Source: Paramecium pentaurelia (lineage: Eukaryota; Ciliophora; Oligohymenophorea; Peniculida; Parameciidae). Taken from it: a stretch of 64,000 nucleotides of DNA. The stretch is from contig CAJJDO010000149.1 of the NCBI GenBank assembly GCA_905183005.1, forward strand, positions 219,951 to 283,950, written 5' to 3'. Made by a program: the position numbers and the translations under genes. The notes under the pieces were generated by a model. It was not told the origin of the DNA and did no database searches. It saw only the letters and a program-made list of their open reading frames with translations. Of this stretch, positions 46,153 to 59,583 are shown in pieces (within the stretch, counting starts at the first letter, position 1; each line of letters opens with the position of its first letter).

Positions 46153-46793
46153 CATTTGAAAAAAATTTAATCTTAATCGAAAATTACCAAAAAAGTTGTT
46201 AAAAATTTTATAATTATAAAAATTTTTAATATCTTGGTTATATAATATAATTATTGTGAAATAAATAATCTATTAAAAATTGAATGATAGAGAGTTTTAT
46301 GATCAGTCTTTTGGATTGCATCATAGAGTTCAACTTTAACTACATTTAAGTTTTATAATGTAAAGAAAACTGAATACATAAATGGGTAGGGTTTTAACAA
46401 AAAGGCATCATCAAATTGCAGAGTCCCTTCTTATTATATAAAATATTTGATCATTCTTTTCCTTATAAAGAAATGTTATAAAATTTTGAGGTATTGAGTT
46501 AAAAACTTAGAATTATATTTTAATCTTGTAAAGGTGATTGATTTAATGTAGTCTATTCAAACAGGTCTTAGAACTGAATTTGTATTTCATATATAGACTT
46601 CATTTTTAAACTCTTACCTCTAATTTGCTCTATTTCCATCCTTCAAAGTTTTATTTATTTACTCAATATATGCAAAGTAAATAAGCCCTACTATTAATAA
46701 AAATAATCTTATAATGAAAAATTCAAGTGCTAAAAAATAAAAATTAAGCGCATCTAGAAACAAGTATTTGAATAAATACATATAGGCCTCCCA
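46153..46793. other. AT-rich stretch, no gene seen
   Basis: About 640 bp between the cysteine-rich gene and the sequence gap. No convincing frame. Confidence 0.5.
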
Positions 46794-47117
46794 NNNNNNN
46801 NNNNNNNNNNNNNNNNNNNNNNNNNNNNNNNNNNNNNNNNNNNNNNNNNNNNNNNNNNNNNNNNNNNNNNNNNNNNNNNNNNNNNNNNNNNNNNNNNNNN
46901 NNNNNNNNNNNNNNNNNNNNNNNNNNNNNNNNNNNNNNNNNNNNNNNNNNNNNNNNNNNNNNNNNNNNNNNNNNNNNNNNNNNNNNNNNNNNNNNNNNNN
47001 NNNNNNNNNNNNNNNNNNNNNNNNNNNNNNNNNNNNNNNNNNNNNNNNNNNNNNNNNNNNNNNNNNNNNNNNNNNNNNNNNNNNNNNNNNNNNNNNNNNN
47101 NNNNNNNNNNNNNNNNN
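46794..47117. other. assembly gap (324 N)
   Basis: A run of N; content and true size unknown. Confidence 0.99.
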
Positions 47118-48291
47118 ATATTTCTTAAATAGCTATGTGTTTAATAATAAGAATAACATAAGATTAAAAAATAGAAATAATATATCACTTTAATATTAAT
47201 TGAGTAAACAGATTCAAGATTATTGCATATTATTTCATTTCAGTATAAGAAATAAAAATACTAGAGCATTAGTTCGGATATGAAATATTATTTTTAACAA
47301 TTAAAGCTAAGTGGATTTTTTAGAGGTAAAATACTACTAAAATTAAAAGGTTTTTTTTGAATGAAAAAAAATGACAATTTGAAATTACCTCAACTATATA
47401 GGTATTTCTTAACTTTATCTTTTTTTTCATATTTTACCTAAGTCATAAGTCAGATAATTCTTATTATAATGAGATATATGCTCTAAGTATTCTTTGTTAT
47501 TGAAAACTGGAAATCCTTTAACAAACCATTTTAATAATTCCAGATTCTAATTTAAAATATCAGTTTAAATTGTTTAAGATTTTAGTTTTAAGTAAATTTC
47601 TGAAGTTTTTAGGTAAAATATAAAAGGAATTGAATTATCATTATGATTGACTTTAACTTGCTATTCACTTTGATGTTAACTAAAGCAGAATTAAGTATTT
47701 TCTTGATTTTAGGTTATTGATGTGTAAAATAATAGATTACTATGATTGTCTCAAGAAATCAATTTATTAGAAAATTTTTAACTGTTTAAATTTTAAAAGG
47801 AATCATCTTGAAAGCAATATACATAAAATACCTTATATGATTTGAATAAATAATATCTTTTACTTTCTAAATATTGGCTATTATTTTTGTAATCTCAAAT
47901 GATCTACTAGATTTCCAAAAATAGAAATAAAATAAAAAGAAAATATAGAATTCATTTTTATTAACCATTATTATTATAAATTATGGGTATCATCATATAA
48001 TTATTATTCTTTTAATTTCAAATAAATTTGGAAGTTTGAGGTAATCTCTTACAAAAAATTAAAATAATTTTTATTATATAATTGTTGTCTATTATTATCT
48101 TAATCATACTGTAAATGTTAATCATATCAATACCCATTATCAATTAAGGCTAAAATTCATTTTAACGAATTATATATTAATTGAATTTAAAATAATAGTA
48201 ATGCTAAAAATAATATGCCTATTTTTCATTAAATATGTATAGGATTAATAAAAAAAAATTGTATTTCATAAAATATTCAAAATATTAATTC
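47118..48291. other. AT-rich stretch, no gene seen
   Basis: About 1.2 kb between the gap and the stop of the WD40 gene. Short frames only. Confidence 0.5.
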
Positions 48292-49761
48292 TCATTTTTC
48301 TTAATACTTCCTGATTTATATTTCCTTAGATGAATCATCCCAAGTGATCAAATATTCTCCATCTTCACTCATATACCCATTTATAGAGGTGCTACTAAAT
48401 TCAATAGACTATTCAATTTTAAATTCATCATTTTATGTCTTTCTAATTAAATAAATATATTAATGATGCTTATTCAATAATAATTATTTTGATTTAATAA
48501 ATTATTATGGAAATAATCCACACATATCATTACCTTCATTTAGAAAAATATCTTTTTTTCTATCAAACTTGTTATTTACACTATTCAATTCATAGATATG
48601 TATCTATTCGCCTCTAGAGGGTTGAAATGCAAAATATTAATTGTTGATAAAGCATATTCTATCTCCATAAGATTTAGTTTTAATATTATCAATTACAATC
48701 CACTTTTAATCTTATTGAGAGTATTGAATTACTAATATTTATTTATCCATTCCACAAGAAATAACTATATTTTCTTAATCATTTAAACTTAATTAACAAA
48801 CACAACTATTATGATTTGTGATAATTTATTAACAGATCCATTCATTTTATTTAATCCAAAATTTAATAGTATTATCACCTCCACTAGATACAATCATATC
48901 TTCATTAGTATTTAATATTAAACATCGAATACTATCATTATGTGCTTTGATTATTTATGAGTAATCCCATTAATTATTATTATTTTTTGACCAAAATATA
49001 ATAGATCCATCACCATCTCCAGATATCAATTGATTTTATTTTTTCATGAAATTTAAAGTGCTAACCCATTTTCTATGTTCATTTAAGACTTATTGTAATT
49101 TCAACTTTCCTTACTCGAATTCATATATTTTTATTTGTTTACCACAACTCGCTGCTAAAATTTAACAATTTTTATTCAGAGCAATTGCAAAACAATTATC
49201 ATTTTACTTAATAGAATTTTCTTTTATTAATTCATAACTAAATGGTTTTAATACGCAAGGAATATCTAAAAGCAATTTTTCAATTTTAAAGTTTCGAATT
49301 TATAAATGATTATTTTACTCAAAATTAGATTAATTCTTTTTTTTTCTACGTATTTCATTTACTATTGATTTTCCTTATTCAATTGATTGCATAAGTTATT
49401 TGTATAAATTTTTTTCATAATCTTCTATTTCACATAAATCTTTTATTAATTTGTCAATCTCTGATATTCCTAATTATGGGAATCGTTAAATATTAAAGTT
49501 AAGATAAGGAAGGAACATATCATTAAGACTATCAAGGGCGACTTTAAATTCTTAAACATTTTTTTCAAAATCTTTAATCTTAATGATTCCTTGCTTAATC
49601 CATTCATACAAAAGTTCTATGGATGTTAACATTTCAAGATGTTAGCTATGGCGAGGCAAACAAAAATTACAATAAGGTCTTTAGTTTTGGCATGTACTAT
49701 CTATACAAAACCCAATTATTTATTGATTTCGATGATCTGCTTAAGTACATCTAATTTACAT
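48292..49761 (-). CDS. WD40-repeat protein with N-terminal zinc-like motif
   Basis: 489 residues, no intron. The first 45 residues hold a B-box-like cysteine/histidine set: RCTQADHRNQQIIGFCID, then CQNQRPYCNFCLPRH and HL. A coiled coil follows (about 50-170). The C-terminal ~310 residues are WD40 repeats, for example HRKWVSTLNFMKKQNQLISG with GDGSIIFW, AHNDSIRCLILNTNEDMIVS with GGDNTIKFW, and NDQENIVISCGMDKQILV. At least five or six blades can be counted, enough for a propeller. WD40 propellers scaffold protein complexes; a zinc motif plus coil plus WD40 recalls ubiquitin-ligase or vesicle-tethering scaffolds but no function is shown. It is paralogous to the gene at 60604-62250. Confidence 0.78.
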
Positions 49762-50879
49762 TTCCTATTTCTATTAAAATTTATATTAAAAACATAAGAA
49801 GTATATTTTATTGTAATAATTATCCCAATTAACCTTACGCACTCTTGACTTAAAATACGTTATTTAGATAAACAGTGTCCAAAAAAATTACTAAGATAAA
49901 AAAGAATAATTATACAAGAAAAATTAATAAGCTTCTAATTTCAAATAATTAGAGTTATTATCAACCAATACTTATGGGACTTAGTATTTCTACTAATCTT
50001 AAATATTTTATAATTGTCAATATTTTACTTAGAGTCATATTTAAAGAAAAGGATTTGATTGGCTGAATATGTTGAGACATTTTGCTTATATAGGGTCAAC
50101 ATTTCAATTTAATTAACAAGAGTGATTTGATATTAAGAAACTTTTTCAGATATAAAAGAAAAATATCAATAAAAGCAATTAAATTTGTGAACATGGTTTC
50201 TTTCAGACAGAAAATAAGACATAAATAAATAAATATGATCATAACTCATCCTTATTAATACTTAAATCGATTAATCAAAAAAGGATTTTATTTCATCAAT
50301 ATAATTGATTGCAAATATTACGGATAGATATTATAGAAATATAAGCTGAGGTACTAAATTGGGAATTAGAATATTTAAAGATAATCAACCTAGTGTATTT
50401 CAAAAATATTAAAATTTAATTTTTCATAAGATCCTGAATTAAAAATTATAAATTGTAATTTACTAATTCAATCCGTCAAAACATCTGTGATTATTGTAAA
50501 TATAAGTTAATGTTTAACAATAGAATATAATAATCAACAATAGTTATATGGATTATTATTTTTAACTGCCTTTAATATTTTCAAGATATAATTTAATAAT
50601 TGAACACACCTCGAAGATAAATCAATTTATAATATTTAATAAATATTTAGAGGAGTTGTAAATGAAGTCTATTTCATTTGACTAAAATAAATATAGTTAA
50701 AAATCCATGATGTAATTTTTTAGAGCTAAATTAAATGAAATGAGTGAGTTTATAGAGTAGAAAATATGAAAGGGATTGATAAAATTTTAGGATAAAATGA
50801 ATATCTAGTATTTATAAAGCTATATATTTATTTTATAAATTACAAATTCTGTATTTTTTTCTAATTAAATGTTCGTTTA
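49762..50879. other. AT-rich stretch, no gene seen
   Basis: About 1.1 kb upstream of the WD40 gene. Promoter expected near 49762. No coding signal recognised. Confidence 0.5.
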
Positions 50880-51270
50880 TACATATTGGCAATATTTTGG
50901 TTTTCATAGCACATAAAATTCTTTTTGCAAAGCTCCATCCCATTTTGAAATTTAAATACAAATTGGATTTTAATTTATAAATTATTATCAATGAGCCTCC
51001 GAGATTTAAAAATTTAGGAAAATTATTTAAAGCACATACAGGTAAGCTAATAATTCAAGCTCATATGTTAGGTCAGATGAATCGAGGTAGATAAAATGAA
51101 GTTTTAGGGACAATTCTTCAAACTTCTTATCAAGATCTAAAAATGATCCAACTACAACTAAACCTGAAAGTTATCAAAAACTTCAACATAGATTGCTATT
51201 TTGAAATCTTATTGATGGAGCTAGTATTGGATTTGAAATGAGTACTAGTAGAAAATAGTTCCTTTCGATA
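50880..51270 (+). pseudogene. possible decayed coding stretch
   Basis: A frame without TGA runs for about 115 codons (FAKLHPILKFKYKLDFN, INEPPRFKNLGKLFKAH, LIIQAHMLGQMNRGRQNEVL, TILQTSYQDLK). After about 51135 the sense continues better in the next frame (NDPTTTKPESYQKLQH). Both pieces look protein-like and have less A/T-only text than the surroundings. No family is recognised and no start codon context is convincing. Confidence 0.25.
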
Positions 51271-52777
51271 CCAATTAGGTTTAGTTTATAGATTTTCACA
51301 AAAATTTATCTTGATAGGTATAGCATGAATATCAAATAAATTATGAAGTAGAGTAATCTAAGATAGTTTAATCAAACCTGTATTAGAAATAGTCTCTACT
51401 AATTGTCAATAATCTTATTTGAATTTAATGGTAATAAAAAACTTAACAATTACTTTGTTATACCTTCCTTTATTTAAATAATTTTCCAATATTTAATAAA
51501 AGGTCAATCATATAAGGATTGAACCTATGAGTCAAAATGAAAGATATTTTCTCTTGATTTCAGTAGATGATAATTCATTTACAAATCAAATGTTAATCTA
51601 GTTTAAGTGGTTGAGACAATTCTCGATAGCCTTTTTATAAGAAAGGCTTAAAATAGAGTTGATTTCAATGTATGCTTGAACTTTTAATTTGTTTATAATC
51701 ATAATTACATCGTTTCATAGTTTATTGTATCAATCAGTAACTATCTTGTTCTTCTTTATTACTGGCAGTGATTTAAGCTAAATAGGAGAGAAACTTTGAA
51801 GAATTAAAAACTTATTTCTTTAAAACTTCAATGGTATTGATGATTTACAATAATTAAACATTTTCTGAAGTCTCTTTTATTTTTAATTGATTTAAATATT
51901 GTTTCATAAATAGAAAAAATACCAAGAAATAAAGAGGTTAAAAGGTTTAGTTTGTAATTTAAGATATAATTCAACACTATATTTTGTTTGTGATGAGAAG
52001 AATCACAATATTATATACAAAAGGACAATTAATACACATTTAAATGAGCTTACCTCATTAGATTTGAAGATAAAACACTTATATTATATCTACCATTCTT
52101 AGCTAAACCACTTGATTATTCCTTAATTTAATTTTAACATTTCCTCATATTATATTTTGATATTATGAAAATGCATTTTCATATTTCAACTTTGTTTTTG
52201 ATTACTTATTTTAATTCTCATACTCTAAATTTATAATTGCAATTTCAAAAAAATAAACTTAATAAGTAATTTAAATACATTAATTATTCAAACATTAATA
52301 GTCACTTCATTTTTATAGAAAATAGGAAAATGTCTAAGAATAGTATATGACTGAATTAATTAGAAATCAAAAACTATCAGAACCACAATCTCTTTAATAG
52401 TTTCTCTTTTAAAAATCTTATATTAATAACAGAAAAGTGAAAATGATTTTAAAAAGACTTTATTATTTTATTTGTAATTTTGTATCATTTTAATATTAAT
52501 TCTTATTTACTAAAACAAATGTATTCTAATTTTCTTTCTTCAAATATTCATATTATTCAGAAATTATGCGATAATATCTAATTTAATTAATCACAAAATT
52601 TTACTTATTCATTTTATTATAATATTATTAAAATATGCAACAATAAAGACTATTGAACTCGAGAATTGCTTTATCTATATAATAAATGAGAAGGAGAAAT
52701 AAATGTTAAAAGTCAACATTACCTTCCTCCCAGATTTTTTTCTTCATTCCCCATTATTTAAGCTATAGGTTGAAAAC
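51271..52777. other. AT-rich stretch, no gene seen
   Basis: About 1.5 kb of AT-rich sequence, open only in short pieces. Confidence 0.5.
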
Positions 52778-53070
52778 TCATGCTTCCAGGCCAGCATTTG
52801 CTATTTCAATGTGAAAAAATGCTGCTTATAAATCTGTTAATGGATAAGCTATTAATTAGTAATTTGTAAACAAACTATAGACCAAAGAAAGTGCAAATGC
52901 TACAGCAATAATGACTATAAGTATCAAAACAAGAAAAGATTGTTTTTTTCACAATAACAAAGCCTTTATGTTCTACATAATTTTGGTTGATTAAATGAGG
53001 AAATTTAGAAAATGCCACATTCAATACTGGTAAACATTGCCCTAGTTGGTAATCAAGATTTAAATCAAAA
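52778..53070 (-). pseudogene. remnant of a single-pass membrane protein gene
   Basis: On the minus strand one frame reads LDYQLGQCLPVLNVAFSKFP, INQNYVEHKGFVIVKK and is then continued in the next frame by a membrane helix LILIVIIAVAFALSLVYSLF and NYQLIAYPLTDLQAAFFHIE up to TGA 52778-52780. The frame change falls in a run of seven A, so a one-base indel explains it. The N terminus is missing and no start is found. A soluble part, one helix and a short tail is all that can be said. Confidence 0.4.
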
Positions 53071-54917
53071 TCAGAATATTTTTATATTCAATTCTCAAAT
53101 GTCTTCAACATTATATTAAATACTTCTTAAATATAAATAGTTTATTATTGAAATTCTTAATTTTCATAAAAATAGATTAACTTATTAATTTTTATAAAAA
53201 TAATAAATAAATTTTTTAGAGATTTTAGATAGAATGGAAAGCCACTCTCAAAAAATTGTATTTAACTGACTCCATCATCGGAGGGGATATTAACTATTAA
53301 ATGAAAACATTCTACTATGAATTAATAATTGAGAATATCATAAGAAAAAGTAAGATGGAACTAAGGAAGGATAGATTGACTTAACTACGGTTAGAATGAA
53401 CATAAATACATAAATCGAATATGGATTGAAGGAATAATTGAGTCACTTTAATAAATACTCTGAAATCAAACTACTTACTATTTTTATTAACATCCCATAG
53501 GAAGAAATATAATTGTAAAATATGATCATAAGTAATAATCTTGACTTTTATGGAATAAAATTTATTGATTAATAGATGCTATTGAACAAAAATTCTGCGA
53601 GTTATAGAAGCCACTCTTGGCTTTACTTATTTAGTTTAAGCCATAATAATATTGTGATTTAATCAACATTCTAAAAATTTAAACCTTTCAAAGAAGTAAT
53701 AATCTATGATGAATTTTATATAGCTTAGTAATGAGAATATTGTATTTAATTATAAGGAAGTCTTCTCTATACCAATATACTCTTAATTTAACAGTAATAA
53801 ATATTTTCTGGATATTCAAGTTTTCCAAATAATTATTACATTAATTAAGCTAAGAAGATTAGTAGAAGCCGAGGAGTAACAGAAAAACTGTATCTTATAG
53901 CCTGGTTGAACCATAAAATGTAGTTAATTACTTTAATTAAGAATACGAATTAAATCTTAATTTTTAAAGGATTTTACTTCTAGGATTTCCATTCTCATTC
54001 AGATTAAAGTTTTAGATTGACATATTTATAAATAGACCTAATCAAAAAGTTAACAATTTGAAAAAAGGTTCTAATTATTTATTGTTTCACAACATTATAT
54101 TATTTAAGTAATTTAATTATAACATATTTATTACTTAAATCCTAATACAATAACTATTTGTGAATTAAGAATAAATAGATCTGCTATCTACATAATTAGA
54201 GAAAATTTAATTAAATCAACTATGCTAATGACTTCAAGAATCAAAAATTAAAATTTTGAAATTATTTTCCCATTTGATTTCTAAGATCCTTATAATAGTT
54301 TAGATATTTAGGATTAGATTATATGATTATAGCTCTTTTACTAGAGGATTTTTAGTTAATAATCAACCTATGTTAGATTTTTCATCTTTCTAATATAAAG
54401 CTTATTTTCATTCAAAAATAATTTTTTAATCTAATCATAGTAAAATTTTACCCAAGTTTTTAGGATTTCAAGTGAAAATCTCTAACTTATTATAATAATA
54501 TTATTGATGATTTAATCAAAGTGATAAATGTAAAGATAATATAAAATAACAGTATTTCAATGGCTATATAAATAAATAAGTGCTTCTAATTTAATAACTG
54601 TGTAATATTTATTTACTACTTTGTATTTTATCAATTTAGTAATTAAATTGTCTCCAAAAAGTAAATAATTCAGGCAGATTAAATATTTTTCTCTCATTTC
54701 AATATATAATAATAAGTTAAACTAATTAAATTCATTATATAATTTTATTAAAAAGACAAAGCAAATTTATTTAAAAATCAGTTTTTAATCTTATCAATGA
54801 TATATGCAAAGCGAATTAGGCTATGTAATTAAATTAATAGATAAATTTTGTTTTATAGAGTTAATTATTTTGTTGATAATTTAAAAATAATCATATTTAT
54901 AAAAATTAAAAATAAGT
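53071..54917. other. AT-rich stretch, no gene seen
   Basis: About 1.8 kb. Short protein-like snippets occur (for example around 53350-53420 and 53590-53640) but none persists. Contains the 3' flank of the large membrane-protein gene. Confidence 0.45.
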
Positions 54918-57900
54918 TCATTATCCCATATATTTCTTTTAGTTTTTTCTTTTTAAATTCTTACAATACTATCTCCTTAAATAAAAAATAATAACAAACA
55001 AAGTTGTTAATTAAATTAGCATTATGTTTGGATTATGATAATAAAAAGGTTGTTCATGAATTATATATATTGAAATTTCAGCATTTGATACATCATTTTC
55101 AGCAAATAAAACAAAATTAAAATTGTTATCATCAAAATTTTAAAAATCAATAACATATTATTATATTATTCCTAAATGAACATGTAATCCATTTTAAGAA
55201 ATGAAATGGGTAGTATTTATCCTTATCATTTAAATATCAGATTTTAATCGATAAATATAATCATAAAATAATCTATCTTCTCGCAAATCATAAAAAAATA
55301 TAGTTTTCTCAAAAAGGTAATCCATAATTAAATAATTCTCATCCACATAATAAAAAGCTGATTAAAAATCTAATTTAGGATTTCTAATCTGTTTTGTCAA
55401 ATGAAAAGATAAAATAGAATTATTATGTACATCAATTTAAAGTTTAATCATAAAAGAATTCTGATTAATGAAAAATAAAAGGTTTACAGTCGTAACATTG
55501 GAATTGTATCGAGATGAAACTAATTTTATTTATTAACATCTGTTAAATAAAGGTATTATTTATTCAATCTCTTTGGTAATTATCTTTGAAAACATTAAAA
55601 AAAATCCATTAGAATCAATTAAGTAAATTGATATTTCGAATTAAAAACTTATTCCATTCTCTGAATATGAAAAAGTAACATAATTATCTTACGTTTGTTC
55701 GATATATTAAATATCAACATAATCACCTGGTAAGTCAATAATACGAAAATTCTAATCATTAATAAATAAATAAATCTAATTTAATGTATTCTGTAATCTA
55801 ACTAAATTTTTTGTTTTGATAATGTTCTACTACAAAGGCTAAATAATGATAATGTTTATAATTTATGACTAGATTTCCAAACAATTTTCATTGTCTTTGA
55901 AAATACAATACAATAATTGTATATGTAATTCATCCTCCATTTGAGAAAACCATAGAAATTAATGATCTTATATCCACAATACATAATTGAGTTAATCTTA
56001 AGTATTTGAATATAGGATATGAAATACAGTGTTATCTTCTAAAATGATTGCTTTAAATCTAGATTTTAATTCCTATGTTCCTATTTTCTTTTGTAACTAT
56101 TGTTATCTGATACAAAAGAAATTTTCATGATTACAAATGTTGATTTCTTATATAAAATGAATTGGATCTCTAATTTTAGTTTTTTGATTCTCTTTAATAG
56201 ATAAATTATTAATGGGACCTTAAAAGTATTCTGAAATCTTTATTTATAAATTTTAATTTTTTTTAATATTTAATGAAATAGTATTCTATAATGGTTATAT
56301 TTGATAACAATTATTCTAAATTAAGATTTTGATAGGTATATCATCATCTAATCTCTAAGTTGACATTAATTTTAACTCATGCGATGAAATCAATGTTTAT
56401 TAGTAGCTCATATTAGTTTCAATTAGAGCAACTATTTTATTCAGGTAATGTTGCCTAATTTAGCCATTTCTGAAATAAAATAATGCATTATTTATAAATT
56501 CAAAATATGTATCATCAGTTCCTTTAATATCCATCAAGCTGATTTTGAAAGGAGTAAAACTCAATAAAGTTATGAAGGAAAATTAATTTTTCACAGTTAA
56601 AATAGCTAAATTAAAATTGTTATTAGAGTACCGTAAAGGACTTGAGAATGAATAATCTTCTAAAGTATAATTATGAAATTAATGTATTTCAAATTGATCA
56701 AAATGATAAAGAAGTATTGAGTTAGTTTAAATTTGTACTGCAAAAATCATAAAATGAGCTTTTACATATATTTTAATTTAAACGATTTAGACATCTGAAA
56801 ATTGAAAACATCTTACCTCTTCATTTTATTCAAAGGCGAAAATATTTTAATATTGAATAAATTTATAACTTTTTATTTCTTGATAATAAAGAATTTCTCC
56901 TGGTTATTTTAATTTTTATGAAAGGTAATTATTCTAAATTTTTTCTAAAATTTTTTTGGAGATTAGAATTGGGGATTGTTAATTTTTAATATAAATAATT
57001 ATTTATTCCCCTATTTGTTACGCACTTATTATTTCAATATTTGAGTGTGTAACAATCTGTTATGTAATCCCTGAGAAAATATAAATCATTCTAATCTATT
57101 TTTTATTTTTATCAATCAAAAAATAATATTCTTAATTTTGAAATACTTCATATTAATGGGTATTTAATATTAATTATATTTTTTTTAATTAACAGTCATG
57201 GAAATATATAGAATCTTCAACTTGAAAAACTACATGAGTAAAAGTATACATTGATTTTAATTAAATCTTGCCTTTAAAATTATACATTCTTAATTGATAG
57301 TAGCATAGGTTTTCTTGTTCCCCCTCATTCCAGATACTTAGATTTATTACACCATTAGTGTAATTGTTATAAAGAGAAAATGGCATTTATTAGAATGACT
57401 GAAAATCTATAATTGACAAAATTGTTTTCTAATTTTATGAACAATCCTTTTCTATTTATAAATTTATTAATTCAGGAGTTTTCTTATCCAATGTTTTTTC
57501 ATATTAAATTTTGATACACATCATATATTATTTTTCGAATCCATCGAATAACTAAATGAAATATACAAATTTTTAAGTTGGTTATAAAAAAGCACTAATT
57601 GGAAAATATCTATAAAATATTACCAATTCTTTAGTTTTGTCTATTTAATAAAATAAATTATATGATTCCATATATATTAATTTAGTATTCAGAATTTCAT
57701 ATTTTTAAATTAAATGTTTATCTATTCTAATAATTAATTCTGTTGAATTTTAAAGAAAGAGGAAATTATAAAAAAAATGTATCTATTCAACTTCAAAAGC
57801 TTAATTTAAGACAATCTCATTGTCTAACTTTTAAAAGGGTTATTAGTTATTCTCTTCTTAAAAAGTGATTAGCATAACATTTTGGCATGTTTACAACAGT

Positions 57901-58772
57901 ATTAGTTTTAAGATTTAATTTTCACTTTTGAATAATTCTTAAGTTATCTTCTAATTTGATTCCCATCTAAGCTGAAGATAATTATTTCCTTCTATAATAT
58001 ATAAAGATTGTATTCCTAAGGATTTAGATGATTTTCCTCCTTCACAATATTGTACATCGTCTATCTTGAAAAATTCTTTTAGTTAGGGATTACCTTCATT
58101 CATCTTAGATTCCAAAATTATTACTATTTCTTGATGATTAATTAAAATAATTTTCCATAGAGAACATTAGAAAAATGCTATTCTAAATTAATTTTTTCCA
58201 ACCACCTTTTATATTTTCTTCTTGCACTAATCTTTAACTTAAAAATAAACATCATATTCAAGTAGAAGAATAGTTTCTCCTAATAAACTTACTGAATATT
58301 ATTTTAAATTAAATTAGCTAAAGCATAATAATATAAAATTTTCATCTAATTAATAAATTTCTTCACAGATCTCTTGTGATGAAATAGTTGTCTCTATTTT
58401 AATTCTCTCTTATAAATTACTATTAAGTTTTTCATAATTTAATGTATCGAAGTTCATACATGTTATATAATAGTTGGAATTCAGAAATAATGAACACATC
58501 ATTTTCTCTTATAACTTACCATAATCTAATGTGTTGAATATGTTATATGAGATTGGTATATTTTTGTAAGGAATTGTAAAAGATTTTTAAATAATTTGCT
58601 TATCAATACTTTTGAGTTGGTAGTAATCCTCTTCATTTCCTTCCAATAAAAAACAATTTAAAATGTATTCATGACATGTTATTTTATTTTAAATTTGCTG
58701 AATCTCACAGGTTTTTGATTTAGAGTATATTTGAAGAATGTGGAATCCAAAAATTATGAATAAATATTACAT
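54918..58772 (-). CDS. large intronless type I membrane protein, unknown
   Basis: An uninterrupted frame of 1,285 codons from ATG 58770-58772 to TGA 54918-54920, remarkable in a genome where most genes carry introns. It begins with a hydrophobic signal peptide (MQYLFIIFGFHILQIYSKSK) and ends with one membrane helix (MLIQLTTLFVIIFYLRR) and a ~15-residue basic tail (KNLKRKNQKKYMG). The ~1,240 residues between look extracellular: mixed beta-type sequence with scattered single cysteines, many repeated short patterns such as ending in FxFxxxQ and YYxVDENYLIMDYLFEKTIF, suggestive of a beta-propeller or long beta solenoid. I recognise no domain. A type I surface receptor or adhesin-like protein is an inference from topology only. 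Confidence 0.7.
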
Positions 58773-59229
58773 ATTATTTATATTATTTAAGAATACTGTT
58801 TATAAAATGAATAGTGTTTATTCTAACTAAGTTTTAAATTCTTAATATTTTATTTTGATTATAAAATTAAATTATAAAAATACTATAGATGAATGAATGC
58901 TTATTTAAATTACTTTTATGGAATTTTTTCACCTCATTATTTTTGAACACAAATTATTTATTAGTTCTTTTTAGCTCTGGTATTTCAAAACTAGTAAATT
59001 ATGATAACAAAATATAAAATTCATAAATGATTAAGAATATTTGTATTTATCACTTTATTATTCAAAAATAATAGGCCTATATTGAGTATTAAATGTTTTA
59101 AAATCAAATTTATTTTTTCTGTCTATTCAGTCAACTTTCGGTTTGGAACTTACTGATTTTTTATAACCATTTTTACTATGCCTTTGAAAATGCATCATAA
59201 GAAATGATAAATTGTTAAGACTCCAAGGT
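58773..59229. other. intergenic region
   Basis: 457 bp upstream of the large membrane protein; its promoter is expected here. A few short hydrophobic frames but nothing supportable. Confidence 0.5.
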
Positions 59230-59583
59230 TCAACCTTTTCGATATTTTAGGAATGCCTAGATAGCCAGCCAGGTGAAATTAAAACCTATTTTATTCACAT
59301 TAAAGATTTATTCGAATTCTGAAAGATTGATAAAAATGATTGAATTAGGCAAAAAATCATAACCTTATTCTCTTAAAGGCTCTAGTTTCTCATTAATCTG
59401 ATTACACATTCCACTCCTTGCTGCATCAAGCCTAGTCAGATCATAAATCATATAATCCCCCATGCAGTACTTCAGTATTTGGTCGCATTCGGTAGACTCA
59501 CAAATACCAGAAACCATAGCCTTGACACAGAATTTCTACCTCTCTACCAGATTCATAGGCTGGATAGCTAGAGGTGCGTGCAT
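59230..59583 (-). CDS. small GC-richer cysteine-containing ORF, unknown
   Basis: 117 codons from ATG 59581-59583 (MHAPLAIQPMNLVERQ) to TGA 59230-59232. Base composition is visibly richer in G+C than the flanks, and only three or four of the codons are TAA/TAG, unlike neighbouring genes. Cysteines cluster in the first half: KFCVKAMVSGICES, ECDQILKYCMGDY, RSGMCNQI. The second half reads KLEPLREQGYDFLPNSIIF and FTWLAIQAFLKYRKG. The protein could be small, disulphide- or metal-stabilised, or a 3' exon of a longer gene; no signal peptide is seen. I do not recognise it. The contrast with decayed surroundings suggests it is under selection or has arrived from elsewhere. Confidence 0.5.
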
